A stretch of 60,397 nt of DNA, from contig CAZABJ010000007.1 in the NCBI GenBank assembly GCA_964483375.1, positions 1 to 60,397 on the forward strand, written 5' to 3'. The DNA comes from JAUIEH01 sp964483375. Lineage in GTDB: Bacteria; Pseudomonadota; Alphaproteobacteria; Caulobacterales; Maricaulaceae. The notes under the pieces were generated by a model. The model was not told the DNA's origin, did not search any database, and worked only from the letters and a program-made list of their open reading frames with translations. Positions 9,117 through 18,058 of this stretch are shown in pieces. Position 1 is the first letter of the stretch; each line of letters starts with the position of its first letter. Position numbers and translations under genes: made by a program.

Positions 9117-10414
9117 GCCCGCGGACGCTTTTCGCCAACGCCCGCATCATCGACCCGGCGAGCGGTCGGGACGCGGCAGGTTGGCTTTTGACCGAAGGCG
9201 CGCGCATCGCCGACATCGGACGCGGGGACCCGCCGCCGATCGAAAGCGCCCAGCGTCGCGATTTGGCCGGGTTGACGCTCGCCCCCGGCCTCATCGACAT
9301 CCGCGTGACCACGGGCGAACCGGGCGCTGAGCACAAAGAGACCTTGGCGACCGCCAGCGCGGCCGCCGCGGCGGGCGGGGTCAGCACCATTGTGGTCACC
9401 CCTGAAACCGAGCCCGTCATAGACGATCCCGCGCTCATCGATTTCGTACTCAGACGCGCGCGCGACACCGCCATGGTGCGGGTCCTGCCGGCCGCCGCCC
9501 TCACCAAGGGGTTGGCGGGCGAAGCGATGAGCGAAATCGGCCTGCTCTTGGAGGCCGGCGCGGTGATGTTCTCAAACGGCCCCAAGCCGGTGGCGGACGC
9601 CCGGCTGTTCCGACGCGCGCTCTCCTACGCCAAAGCCTTTGATGCGCCCTGCGCAAGCCGCCCCCAGGACGCCGCCCTGGCCGAGGGGGGCGCCGCCCAT
9701 GAGGGGGAGTTCGCAGGACGTCTGGGGCTCTCAGGCGTGCCTGCGCTCGCCGAAGCGATCGAGACCGCGCGGGCGGCCATGATCGCGGAGGACGCCGGAG
9801 CCCGGCTGTTGTTGGACCAGCTTTCCAGTGCGGCGGGCCTCGAAGCGTTGAGCGGGGCCAAGGCGCGCGGCGCGCCCGTATTCGCGTCGGTCAGCGCCGC
9901 GCATCTGATGATGAACGAGCTCGATATCGGCGACTACCGAACCTATGCGCGGCTTGACCCGCCCCTGCGCAGCGAAGCCGATCGCCGGGCGCTCGCCGAT
10001 GCGGTTCGCTCCGGGCTCATCGACGTTGTCGTCTCCGCCCACGATCCCCACCCACCGGAAGAAAAGCGTCTTCCCTTCGATGAAGCCGAGCCTGGGGCGG
10101 TGGGTCTCGAAACGCTGCTGCCCGCCCTTGCGTCGCTGGCCGTGGACGGGGCGATGCCGCTGATAGAAGCGCTGCGCGCCGTCACCGTGGCCCCGGCGGC
10201 GTTTTTGGGACTGCCCCAAGGCCGGCTTGCGCCCGGCGCGCCCGCGGACATCACGGTGTTCGACCCCGACGCCCCCTGGGTCTGTCGGCGAGAGGCGTTG
10301 GTTTCGCGGTCGAAGAACACGCCGTTTGACGGCCGTCGTCTGCAGGGTCGGGTTCTGTTGACCATGGTTGACGGCGCAGTGGTGCATGACGTCTTGGCGG
10401 AGGCCGCGGCGTGA
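9113..10414 (+). CDS. pyrC: Dihydroorotase-like protein lacking metal ligands (pseudo-dihydroorotase)
   Basis: The 433-residue protein aligns over its whole length with class I dihydroorotases: an N-terminal composite domain, a TIM barrel and a C-terminal ADITVFDPD strand. The HxH zinc motif that normally follows PGLID is replaced, since residues 58-71 read PGLIDIRVTTGEPG. The usual later His positions are also altered: CASRPQDAALAE and LLLDQLSSAAGLEAL have no His where active enzymes do, and the usual metal Asp region reads VSAHDPHPPEEK. Such proteins are known as non-catalytic partners that stabilise PyrB. An active dihydroorotase should be encoded elsewhere. It overlaps pyrB and plsY by 4 bases each. 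Confidence 0.9.
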   Translation: MSPRTLFANARIIDPASGRDAAGWLLTEGARIADIGRGDPPPIESAQRRDLAGLTLAPGLIDIRVTTGEPGAEHKETLATASAAAAAGGVSTIVVTPETEPVIDDPALIDFVLRRARDTAMVRVLPAAALTKGLAGEAMSEIGLLLEAGAVMFSNGPKPVADARLFRRALSYAKAFDAPCASRPQDAALAEGGAAHEGEFAGRLGLSGVPALAEAIETARAAMIAEDAGARLLLDQLSSAAGLEALSGAKARGAPVFASVSAAHLMMNELDIGDYRTYARLDPPLRSEADRRALADAVRSGLIDVVVSAHDPHPPEEKRLPFDEAEPGAVGLETLLPALASLAVDGAMPLIEALRAVTVAPAAFLGLPQGRLAPGAPADITVFDPDAPWVCRREALVSRSKNTPFDGRRLQGRVLLTMVDGAVVHDVLAEAAA

Positions 10415-10928
10415 GCGCGGCGTTCGCCTACGCGCTCGCGGCTGCGGGCGGGTATCTCTTGGGCTCCATCCCCTTTGGNNNNNNNNNNNNNNNNNNNNNN
10501 NNNNNNNNNNNNNNNNNNNNNNNNNNNNNNNNNNNNNNNNNNNNNNNNNNNNNNNNNNNNNNNNNNNNNNNNNNNNNNGCTTTAAGGGCGGCAAGGGTGT
10601 GGCGACGTTTTTCGGCACGCTCTTGGTCGCGGCCTGGCCGGTCGGCGCTTTTGCAGCCTTAACTTGGCTCCTCACCGCCCGGCTGTTTCGATACTCCTCC
10701 CTCGCCGCGCTCGTTGCGGCTGGGTCTGCGCCCTTGGCGGCGCTCGGTTTAGGGGCTTTGGGCGCGCCGGTCGGCGCGTTGATGCGCGCGCCCGCCCAGA
10801 CCGCAGGGGTCGTCGCGGTGGCGCTTTTGTGCGCAGCGATGGGCGGGCTCATCTATTGGCGGCACCGGGCCAACATCGCGCGCCTCATAAGCGGGGCGGA
10901 ACCGAAAATCGGCGACAAGAAACCATGA
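10411..10928 (+). CDS. plsY: Glycerol-3-phosphate acyltransferase PlsY, interrupted by an assembly gap
   Basis: The first 22 residues (GTG start, overlapping the upstream stop by 4 bases) contain GGYLLGSIPFG, the PlsY N-terminal membrane motif. After the gap the sequence resumes at FKGGKGVATFFGTLL and ends with YWRHRANIARLISGAE, both typical of PlsY. This inner-membrane enzyme acylates glycerol-3-phosphate with acyl phosphate, the first step of phospholipid synthesis. The two halves lie in different frames across the 100 N, so the true gap is not 100 bases. About 80 residues are missing compared with the family. The gene is probably intact in the organism. Confidence 0.9.
10479..10578. other. 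Assembly gap of 100 N within plsY
   Basis: Exactly 100 unknown bases, the conventional placeholder for a gap of unknown size. The flanking plsY codons require a true missing length of 2 modulo 3. Family length suggests about 240 bases. Confidence 0.95.
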
Positions 10929-12082
10929 GCGCGGCGCCGCAGTCCCGCGCCGCGCGGCTGGACTGGCTGCGGCTCGCCCGAACGCCCCAAGTGGGACCGG
11001 TGACGTTCGCCGAACTTTTGCGACGCTATCAGGACCCCGCGAGCGCCTTGGCCGCGCTGCCGATGCTCTCACGTCGGGGCGGTCGCGCCCAGCCGCTCAA
11101 GCCGCCAACGCGAGAGACCGCGGACGCCGAACTGAGCCGCATCGAGGCGGCGGGCGCACGACTTCTGCTCAGCGCGGATGAGGAGTTTCCCCCCTTACTC
11201 AAAGCGCTCGATCCGCCGCCTCCGGTGCTCACCGTGTTCGGCGCCACGCACCTTCTCAGCGAACCCGCCGTCGCCATGGTTGGGTCGCGGAAAGCCTCGG
11301 CCATTGCGATGCGCTTCGCTCAGGATATCGCGCGGACCGTCGCGGGGGCTGGCTTCGTCATCGTTTCGGGATTGGCGCGCGGACTGGACGCGGCCGCCCA
11401 TGAAGGCGCGTTCTTGGGAGAGGGGAAGACCGTTGCAGTGGTGGCCGGCGGAGCGGACGTCGTCTACCCGCCCGAGAACCACGCGCTGCAGGAGCGTATC
11501 GCGCGGGAGGGCGCGGTGCTGTCGGAGCGCCCGCTCGGCGCTCGGCCTCGGGCTGAGGATTTTCCGCGCCGAAATCGGCTGATTTCAGGGTTGAGCCTGG
11601 GGGTGGTGGTTATCGAGGCGGCGGAGCGGTCCGGTTCGCTTATCACCGCACGCTACGCCGCCGAGCAAGGCCGCGAAGTGATGGCTGCGCCCGGCTCCCC
11701 GCTCGATCCCAGAGCCAAAGGGGCTAACCGCTTGATCCGCGACGGCGCGGCGTTGATCGAAAACGCCGAGGACGTGCTTGAAATTTTGCGCGGGCTCAGA
11801 CGGCCGACGGCGTATGAACCAAGCGACCCGCCCTTCGCTGACCCGCCGCGCGATGAGGAAACCGCCATGCGAGCGGCGGACGACGTGCGGGAGCGCGTGG
11901 CGGAATTGCTTTCGCCCTCCCCCGTGGGCAGGGATGAAATCGTTCGTTTCGCCGGCGCGGACCCCGGCGCCGTCGCCGCCGCGCTGATTGAGCTGGAGCT
12001 TGCCGGCAGAGCCCTCCAGCATCCCGGCGGTTATGTTTCTTCCGCGCCGTCCGCCCGGTCTGAAGAAGGCGACGCGGCGTGA
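10925..12082 (+). CDS. dprA: DNA processing protein DprA (natural transformation)
   Basis: The 385-residue protein has an N-terminal SAM/HhH-like region (LRLARTPQVGPVTFAELL), a Rossmann-fold DprA core and a C-terminal winged helix. Core motifs are MVGSRKASAIAMRFAQDIA, VSGLARGLDAAAHEGA, VVAGGADVVYPPENHALQ and FPRRNRLISGLS. DprA binds incoming single-stranded DNA and loads RecA. The ATG overlaps the plsY stop by 4 bases, placing it in the ruvX-to-dprA operon. Its last 52 bases are covered in antisense by a small minus-strand gene. Downstream lies topA, a very common alphaproteobacterial arrangement. Confidence 0.95.
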   Translation: MSAAPQSRAARLDWLRLARTPQVGPVTFAELLRRYQDPASALAALPMLSRRGGRAQPLKPPTRETADAELSRIEAAGARLLLSADEEFPPLLKALDPPPPVLTVFGATHLLSEPAVAMVGSRKASAIAMRFAQDIARTVAGAGFVIVSGLARGLDAAAHEGAFLGEGKTVAVVAGGADVVYPPENHALQERIAREGAVLSERPLGARPRAEDFPRRNRLISGLSLGVVVIEAAERSGSLITARYAAEQGREVMAAPGSPLDPRAKGANRLIRDGAALIENAEDVLEILRGLRRPTAYEPSDPPFADPPRDEETAMRAADDVRERVAELLSPSPVGRDEIVRFAGADPGAVAAALIELELAGRALQHPGGYVSSAPSARSEEGDAA

Positions 12083-12255
12083 GCGGCTTGCTCAGCCGCT
12101 CGCCCAAGCGCCGCACCGATTTCATCGGCCAATTTCGCATTTCGCGCCAACTCGCTGAGCTGGCGCGCCATGTCGCGGATATAGACCGCCACATCCCTTT
12201 GGGAGGGCGGCGCATAGGGCGATGCGTCGCCCCGAGGCTCAGATAAATCAACCAT
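12031..12255 (-). CDS. Small conserved-type protein of 74 residues, function unknown
   Basis: The reading frame encodes 74 residues starting MVDLSEPRGD. It has an amphipathic helix around residues 21-55 (VAVYIRDMARQLSELARNAK) and a polar tail. Small proteins with a YIxDMxxxLxxLA helix are familiar in alphaproteobacteria, which is why I keep it; the match is from memory of the pattern. The start ATG is at 12255, with a weak ribosome binding site. The gene converges on dprA and overlaps its 3' end by 52 bases. A longer open frame reaches upstream antisense to topA, but only this part looks protein-like. Confidence 0.55.
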   Translation of the reverse strand: MVDLSEPRGDASPYAPPSQRDVAVYIRDMARQLSELARNAKLADEIGAALGRAAEQAAHAASPSSDRADGAEET

Positions 12256-12378
12256 GGCGAGCACTATATCTGGACACTCGCATAGAGCAAGCGCTGCGCG
12301 AGGCGTTGACTCGGGCCGCCCGCTTAACCAGGTTCCGGCCGCGCCGCGGGGGCGGGACGCGTATCGAATGAGGCCCTC

Positions 12379-15048
12379 ATGCAGGTAGTCGTGGTCGAAT
12401 CGCCGGCCAAAGCGAAAACCATCAACAAGTATCTCGGCGGCGACTTCACCGTGCTGGCGAGCTTTGGTCATGTGCGCGACCTTCCCTCCAAGGAAGGCTC
12501 GGTGCTGCCTGACGATGATTTCGCCATGAGCTGGGAGGTCGACGCCAAGTCGGCCAAGCGTCTGAAGGACATCGCCGATGCGGTGCGGGACGCTGACGCG
12601 CTGATTCTGGCCACGGACCCCGATCGCGAAGGCGAAGCGATCTCCTGGCATATCCTCGAGGCGCTGGCCAAAAAACGCGCGCTGAAGGACAAACTGGTCA
12701 AGCGCGTCGTGTTCAACGCCATCACAAAATCCGCCGTGCTCGACGCGATGGCCGCCCCCCGCGACGTCGACATGGAATTGGTCGAGGCCTATCTCGCCCG
12801 GCGCGCTCTTGACTATCTGGTCGGCTTCACGCTCTCCCCGGTGCTCTGGCGCAAACTGCCCGGCGCCAAATCGGCAGGCCGCGTGCAGTCCGTCGCGCTG
12901 CGGCTCATCACCGAACGCGAGATGGAGATCGAGGCTTTCACGCCGCAGGAGTTCTGGACGGTCGACGCGGAGGTGGACGCGGGAACCGGGCCCTTCCAAG
13001 CGCGTCTGACGACGCTTGACGGCAAAAAGCTCAAAAAATTCGATCTCGGCGACGAAGCCGCCGCCAAAGCCGCCGTCGAGGCGGTGAAAGCGCGCGACTT
13101 CGCCGTCGCTACAGTCGAAGCCAAGCCCACCAAACGCCATCCCGCCCCGCCCTTCACGACATCGACCCTGCAGCAAGAAGCCGCCCGCAAGCTTGGCTTC
13201 GACGCCAAGCGGACCATGCAGGGGGCGCAAAAACTCTATGAGGGCGTGGATATCGGCGGGGAGACGGTCGGTCTCATCACCTATATGCGGACCGACGGGG
13301 TTTCTATGGCGGGGGAAGCCATCGGACAGGCCCGCCGCGTGCTCGGCGATCGGTTCGGGGCGGACTATGTGCCGGAAAAGCCGCGCATGTATTCCACCAA
13401 GGCCAAGAACGCCCAAGAGGCGCACGAGGCGGTGCGCCCCACCAGCTTCGGGCGCGCGCCGGGGTCGCTGCGGCTGGATGGCGATCTCGCCAAGCTCTAC
13501 GACCTCATCTGGAAACGCGCGCTCGCAAGCCAAGCGGAAAGCGCGCGGCTGGAACGCACCACCATCGACATCGCCTCAAAAGACGGCCAAGCGGTCCTGC
13601 GGGCGACCGGTTCGGTGATTTTGTTCGACGGCTTCATCAAGATTTACGAAGAGGGGCGAGACGACACTGCGGATGAAAAAGAGAGCCGCCTACCCGAAGT
13701 CAAGCAAGGCGCGCCCGCCAGTGTGGAAAAACACAAGCCCGAACAGCATTTCACCCAACCCCCGCCCCGGTTCTCAGAAGCCTCCCTCGTGAAGCGGCTG
13801 GAGGAGCTCGGTATCGGCCGGCCCTCGACTTACGCGTCCATTCTCTCGGTCCTTCGGGAGCGGGAATATGTCCGCATGGAGCAAAAGCGCTTCTTGCCCG
13901 AGGACAAGGGCCGCTTGGTGACGGCCTTTCTCGAGCAGTATTTTCGCCGCTATGTGGAATATGATTTCACCGCGGACCTTGAGGAGAAACTCGACAAGGT
14001 CTCTGCTGGCGAGCTGTCTTGGAAAGCGCTTTTGCGAGCGTTCTGGGCGGAGTTTTCCGCCGCCACCAACGAAGCCGGCGAGCTGAAACGCTCCGAAGTG
14101 ATCGACGCCATCGACGCCGCCCTGGCGCCGCACGTGTTCCCCGCCCGCGAGGACGGGGCGGACCCGCGGATCTGTCCGCTCTGCGCCGACGGACGCCTCA
14201 GCCTCAAGGCCGGCAAATGGGGCGCTTTCATCGGCTGCTCCAACTATCCCGAGTGCAAATACACCCGCCAACTCGGCCAGGATCCCGACGCTGCGCCGGC
14301 GGCCGAGGGCGCCTTGGGAACCGACCCCGACACCGGGCTGGAGATCGCGCTCAAATCGGGTCGGTTCGGCCCTTACGTGCAGCGCGGCGAGGGCGAGGAG
14401 CGAAAAATGGCGGGTCTCCCGAAAGGTTGGGAGCCTGCGGACGTGACGCTTGAAAAGGCGCTTCTGCTCTTGTCGCTGCCGCGCGAGGTCGGGCTTCATC
14501 CCGAAGACGGCCAGATGATCCAGGCCGGTCTCGGCCGATATGGGCCGTTCGTCTCGCATACCAAAGATGGCGCGGCGAAACCCACCTACGCCACCTTATC
14601 CTCCTTCGAGGAAGTCTTTGAGGTGGGGCTCAATCGCGCGGTCTCGCTGCTTGCGGAGAAACGCGCAGGCGCAGGACGGCGACCGGGGCAGGCGCCGCCG
14701 CTGAAAGAGCTGGGCCCGCACCCCGAGACGGGACAACCCATCGCCGTGATGAGCGGACGATACGGGCCCTACGTCAAACATGGCAAAACGAATGCGACCC
14801 TGCCTAAGGGCGTGGATCCGGAGGGCGTGACGCTGGACGTCGCTCTGCCGTTGCTGGCCGCGAAGGAAGCGAAATCGGGCGGCAAAGCGCCGACCAAGGC
14901 GAAATCAAAAGCCGGTGCGAAATCAACAACCAAGGCGAAATCGACCAAATCCAAAAGCACCGCCAAATCGAAAGCCAAACCAGCAGCAAGCGAGGGCGAA
15001 ACGCCTAAGCCCAAACGCAGAAGCGCCAAGAGCTCAGGCGATGCGTAA
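12379..15048 (+). CDS. topA: DNA topoisomerase I
   Basis: The 889-residue type IA topoisomerase relaxes negative supercoils. The Toprim domain starts at VVVESPAKAKTINKYLG and contains ATDPDREGEAISWHI. The nucleophile is Tyr302 in GLITYMRTDG. RPSTYASILSVL follows in the core. The C-terminus has one Cys4 zinc ribbon (CPLCADGRL to CSNYPECKYTRQL), then three TopA C-terminal repeats with GRFGPYV, GRYGPFV and GRYGPYV. It ends in a Lys/Ala/Ser/Thr-rich tail of about 60 residues, probably a non-specific DNA-binding extension. The TAA stop overlaps the rnr ATG by one base. Confidence 0.97.
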   Translation: MQVVVVESPAKAKTINKYLGGDFTVLASFGHVRDLPSKEGSVLPDDDFAMSWEVDAKSAKRLKDIADAVRDADALILATDPDREGEAISWHILEALAKKRALKDKLVKRVVFNAITKSAVLDAMAAPRDVDMELVEAYLARRALDYLVGFTLSPVLWRKLPGAKSAGRVQSVALRLITEREMEIEAFTPQEFWTVDAEVDAGTGPFQARLTTLDGKKLKKFDLGDEAAAKAAVEAVKARDFAVATVEAKPTKRHPAPPFTTSTLQQEAARKLGFDAKRTMQGAQKLYEGVDIGGETVGLITYMRTDGVSMAGEAIGQARRVLGDRFGADYVPEKPRMYSTKAKNAQEAHEAVRPTSFGRAPGSLRLDGDLAKLYDLIWKRALASQAESARLERTTIDIASKDGQAVLRATGSVILFDGFIKIYEEGRDDTADEKESRLPEVKQGAPASVEKHKPEQHFTQPPPRFSEASLVKRLEELGIGRPSTYASILSVLREREYVRMEQKRFLPEDKGRLVTAFLEQYFRRYVEYDFTADLEEKLDKVSAGELSWKALLRAFWAEFSAATNEAGELKRSEVIDAIDAALAPHVFPAREDGADPRICPLCADGRLSLKAGKWGAFIGCSNYPECKYTRQLGQDPDAAPAAEGALGTDPDTGLEIALKSGRFGPYVQRGEGEERKMAGLPKGWEPADVTLEKALLLLSLPREVGLHPEDGQMIQAGLGRYGPFVSHTKDGAAKPTYATLSSFEEVFEVGLNRAVSLLAEKRAGAGRRPGQAPPLKELGPHPETGQPIAVMSGRYGPYVKHGKTNATLPKGVDPEGVTLDVALPLLAAKEAKSGGKAPTKAKSKAGAKSTTKAKSTKSKSTAKSKAKPAASEGETPKPKRRSAKSSGDA

Positions 15049-17303
15049 TGTCTGAAAACCCCGCGGCCGAGGCGCTGGATCGCGATGCGATTATTGCGTT
15101 GGTGCGCGAAAATCCGGGCGTTTACGGCAAGCGAGAGATTGCGCGCGCCCTCAAACTGGACGCCGATCAAAAACTCGAGCTGAAACGCCTCCTGCGTGAG
15201 ATGGAGGCCGACGGCGCCATCGAACGTCGGGGACGACGCGGCTACGCGCCGCCCGGTGCGCCGCCGCGGGTCGGCGTGGCGGAGATCATCGACCGGGACG
15301 CCGACGGCGAACTGCTCGCCCGCCTTGTCGCCGCCCCGCCTGAGGCCGCGCCGGACATCCGCATTCACGCTGGCGACGCAAGCGGCCGCGGCGCCGGCCC
15401 TGCGCTTGGCGTCGGCGACCGCGCCTTGGTCCGTGTCAGCGCCTCACCCGGGGATGACGGGGTCTTTGAAGCCCGGGTCATCAAGCGCTTGGGTCGCGAG
15501 GGCCGTCGGCTGCTGGGGGTGGTTCGCCTCGAAGGCGCGCGCACGCTTATTGAGCCCGTGGAGCGAGCCTCCAAATCCGCGCTCGCCGTCCGCAAGGAAG
15601 ACGCGGGCGGCCTTGCGGACGGTCAACTCGTGCTCTGCGCGCTTGAGCCCGAGCGCCGCTACGGGCTGAAAACCGCGCGCGTGATCGAGGTGGTGGGCGA
15701 TGCGAACAGCCCCAAGGCCGCCACCCTCATCGCATTGTCGATGCACAACATCCCGCTGGGCTTCAGCGCCGAAGAATTCGCCGAGACCGAAGCCTTGGCC
15801 GAAGCCGGTCCCGCCGGCCGCGAGGACCTCACCAAGCTTCCCCTCATCACCATCGATCCCGAAGACGCCCGCGACCACGACGACGCGGTGTGGGCGGAGC
15901 CCGACTCGGACCCCAACAACCCTGGCGGTTGGGTGGTCATCGTCGCTATCGCAGACGTGGCCGCGTATGTGCGCGTTGGCGGGGCGCTCGACCGGGGTGC
16001 GGAGATGCGAGGCAACTCCGTTTATTTTCCCGACCGCGTCGTGCCCATGTTGCCCGAGCGGCTTTCCACCGACCTGTGCTCGCTGCGCGAAGGCGAAGCC
16101 CGCCCTTGTCTGGCGGTGCGCATGACGCTGTCCGCCCAAGGCGACAGACGCAGCCACGCCTTCCTCCGCGGTTGGATGCGGTCCGCCGCGAAGCTCAGCT
16201 ATGAGCAAGCGCAGGCCGCCATTGACGGAAAGCCGGATGACAAATCCGGACCCTTGGTGACGCCCGTGTTGAAGCCCCTCTGGGGCGCTTACGACGCGCT
16301 GATGGCGGCGCGTGCGCGCCGAGCGCCGCTGGACATCGACGCGCCAGAGCGCCGCATTCGCCTTAATGAAGCCGGGGAAATCGTCGAAATCGCCAAGCGT
16401 GAGCGCTTCGACGCCCACAAACTCATCGAAGCGATGATGATCGAAGCCAATGTGTGCGCTGCGGAAAGCTTGGAGCGAAAAGGACGGCCGCTCGTCTACC
16501 GAATCCATGACGCCCCGGCTCGGGAGAAAATCGACGTTCTGGCGGACTTCCTGCCTGAAGTCGGTCTGCGCTGGTCGAAGGGCGAAGCGGCCACGCCTGC
16601 GCGCTTCAACCGGCTTCTCATGAAGGCCGCGACGACCGACCATGCCGAGGTCGTCAATGAAATGGTGCTCAGAAGCCAGAGCCAGGCGGTTTATTCGCCC
16701 GAAAACATTGGTCATTTCGGCCTGAATTTGGAGCGCTACGCTCACTTCACCTCCCCCATCCGCCGCTACGCCGACCTGCTCGTCCACCGCGCCCTGATCG
16801 GCGCGCTGGGACTGGGCGAGGAGCGCCTGGACCAAGAGACCGCCAAGCGCCTGCCCACCATCGCCGAACGCATTTCCGTCGCCGAACGCCGGGCGATGGC
16901 CGCCGAGCGCGACGCCACCGACCGCTATCTCGCCGGCTATCTCGCAGCGCGGGTCGGCGCGACCTTTGCCGGCCGCATCACCGGGGTCACCCGCGCCGGC
17001 GCCTTTATCCGGCTGAGCGAAACCGGCGCGGACGGCCTCGCCCCGGTTTCGCTTTTGGGTCTTGAGCGCTTTCACCACGACGCTCGCGCCCATGCGTTGA
17101 TCGGAGAGGAGACCGGCGGCCGCTACCGTTTGGGCATGCCGGTCGAAGCCAAGCTGGTCGAGGCGGCGCCGATCACAGGCGGGCTGATTTTCGAGATCGA
17201 GACCCCGCCCGAACCGGGCCCTAAACCCCGCGGACGACGGTCCGGCGGCCGGCCCAGCGGTCACCGACGCGGTCCTCCCAAACGGCGCGGAGGACGGCGA
17301 TGA
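15048..17303 (+). CDS. rnr: Ribonuclease R (RNB family 3'-5' exoribonuclease)
   Basis: The 751-residue protein has an N-terminal winged-helix region (GVYGKREIARALKL), cold-shock-like domains, the RNB catalytic domain and a C-terminal S1 domain. The metal-binding Asp cluster is DPEDARDHDDAVW near residues 270-283. ERYAHFTSPIRRYADLLVHR is the classic RNB signature. S1 begins at GRITGVTRAGAFIRL. The last 30 residues are basic (Arg/Gly/Lys-rich), as usual for RNase R. The enzyme degrades structured RNA and takes part in rRNA and trans-translation quality control. It sits in one operon with topA and the two NUDIX genes. Confidence 0.97.
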   Translation: MSENPAAEALDRDAIIALVRENPGVYGKREIARALKLDADQKLELKRLLREMEADGAIERRGRRGYAPPGAPPRVGVAEIIDRDADGELLARLVAAPPEAAPDIRIHAGDASGRGAGPALGVGDRALVRVSASPGDDGVFEARVIKRLGREGRRLLGVVRLEGARTLIEPVERASKSALAVRKEDAGGLADGQLVLCALEPERRYGLKTARVIEVVGDANSPKAATLIALSMHNIPLGFSAEEFAETEALAEAGPAGREDLTKLPLITIDPEDARDHDDAVWAEPDSDPNNPGGWVVIVAIADVAAYVRVGGALDRGAEMRGNSVYFPDRVVPMLPERLSTDLCSLREGEARPCLAVRMTLSAQGDRRSHAFLRGWMRSAAKLSYEQAQAAIDGKPDDKSGPLVTPVLKPLWGAYDALMAARARRAPLDIDAPERRIRLNEAGEIVEIAKRERFDAHKLIEAMMIEANVCAAESLERKGRPLVYRIHDAPAREKIDVLADFLPEVGLRWSKGEAATPARFNRLLMKAATTDHAEVVNEMVLRSQSQAVYSPENIGHFGLNLERYAHFTSPIRRYADLLVHRALIGALGLGEERLDQETAKRLPTIAERISVAERRAMAAERDATDRYLAGYLAARVGATFAGRITGVTRAGAFIRLSETGADGLAPVSLLGLERFHHDARAHALIGEETGGRYRLGMPVEAKLVEAAPITGGLIFEIETPPEPGPKPRGRRSGGRPSGHRRGPPKRRGGRR

Positions 17304-18043
17304 GCGCTTCGAAAACCCAAGAACCGCCCAGCTCGCTCGGTTTGGAGACCGACGCCCCGCGCGTGGCGAAACGCGACGCCCAGCGCTCTCGACCAAAACT
17401 CGCCGCATCGCTGTTGTTGGTTCGTCAACGCGTGACCGGGCCGGAGCTGTTGATGGGCCGCCGGGCCTCCGCCCATGCCTTCATGCCGCAAAAATTCGTG
17501 TATCCCGGCGGCCGGGTCGACCGGGCTGACGCCTATGGCCCTGCCGACGGTCCTATCGACGCTGCAGACCGCGCGCGGCTTGAAACCGCGCTCTCCCCCG
17601 GCCGCGCCCGCGCCGCGCCGCTGGCGGCGTTGCGGGAAACCGCGGAGGAGACCGGCCTTCTCGTCGCCCGCGAGGCCCCCTGCGACCGCCACAGCCGCAA
17701 TCCCGAATGGTCGCCCTTTCTCGACCGAGGGCTGGCGCCGGCGGTGAGCCGCTTACGATTGCTCGCACGCGCCATCACCCCGCCAGGACGGACCCGCCGG
17801 TTCGACGCGTTCTTCTTTCTCGCCCGCGCCGAGGAGTTGGACCTGGCTGAAACGCGCCCCGCGACCGCAGAGCTGGAAGACGTGGGCTGGTTCTCCTTTG
17901 ACGCCGCCCGAGCGCTCGATTTGCCCCTGGTCACGCGATTTGTGCTTGAGCAAGCCGCGCTGCGCCTCAAGGATCCCTCCAACGCGCCGCCGCCTCCGTT
18001 CCTGAGGGTTTTGCGGGGGCGCGAGCGCATCGAGCCGCTTTGA
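17300..18043 (+). CDS. NUDIX hydrolase
   Basis: The 247-residue protein has a NUDIX fold: KLAASLLLVRQ, MPQKFVYPGGRVDRAD and the catalytic helix LAALRETAEETGLLV near residues 108-122, which keeps the REUxEExGU half of the NUDIX box. The first Glu of the full box is not in its usual place. Homologues in this genomic position (rnr-NUDIX) are frequent in alphaproteobacteria. Members hydrolyse nucleoside diphosphates linked to other groups, sometimes CoA; the substrate here is not predictable. The start overlaps the rnr stop by 4 bases, and 15 bases separate it from the next gene. Confidence 0.85.
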   Translation: MSASKTQEPPSSLGLETDAPRVAKRDAQRSRPKLAASLLLVRQRVTGPELLMGRRASAHAFMPQKFVYPGGRVDRADAYGPADGPIDAADRARLETALSPGRARAAPLAALRETAEETGLLVAREAPCDRHSRNPEWSPFLDRGLAPAVSRLRLLARAITPPGRTRRFDAFFFLARAEELDLAETRPATAELEDVGWFSFDAARALDLPLVTRFVLEQAALRLKDPSNAPPPPFLRVLRGRERIEPL

Positions 18044-18058
18044 GCGAATGGGGGGACC

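Noticed and set aside
12256..13533. Upstream extension of the small 74-residue gene antisense to topA
   Set aside because: Composition is not protein-like before MVDLSEPRG, and the region is fully covered by topA.
15444..17408. Minus-strand open frame of 654 codons over rnr
   Set aside because: Antisense to a clear RNase R gene and without any recognisable motif.
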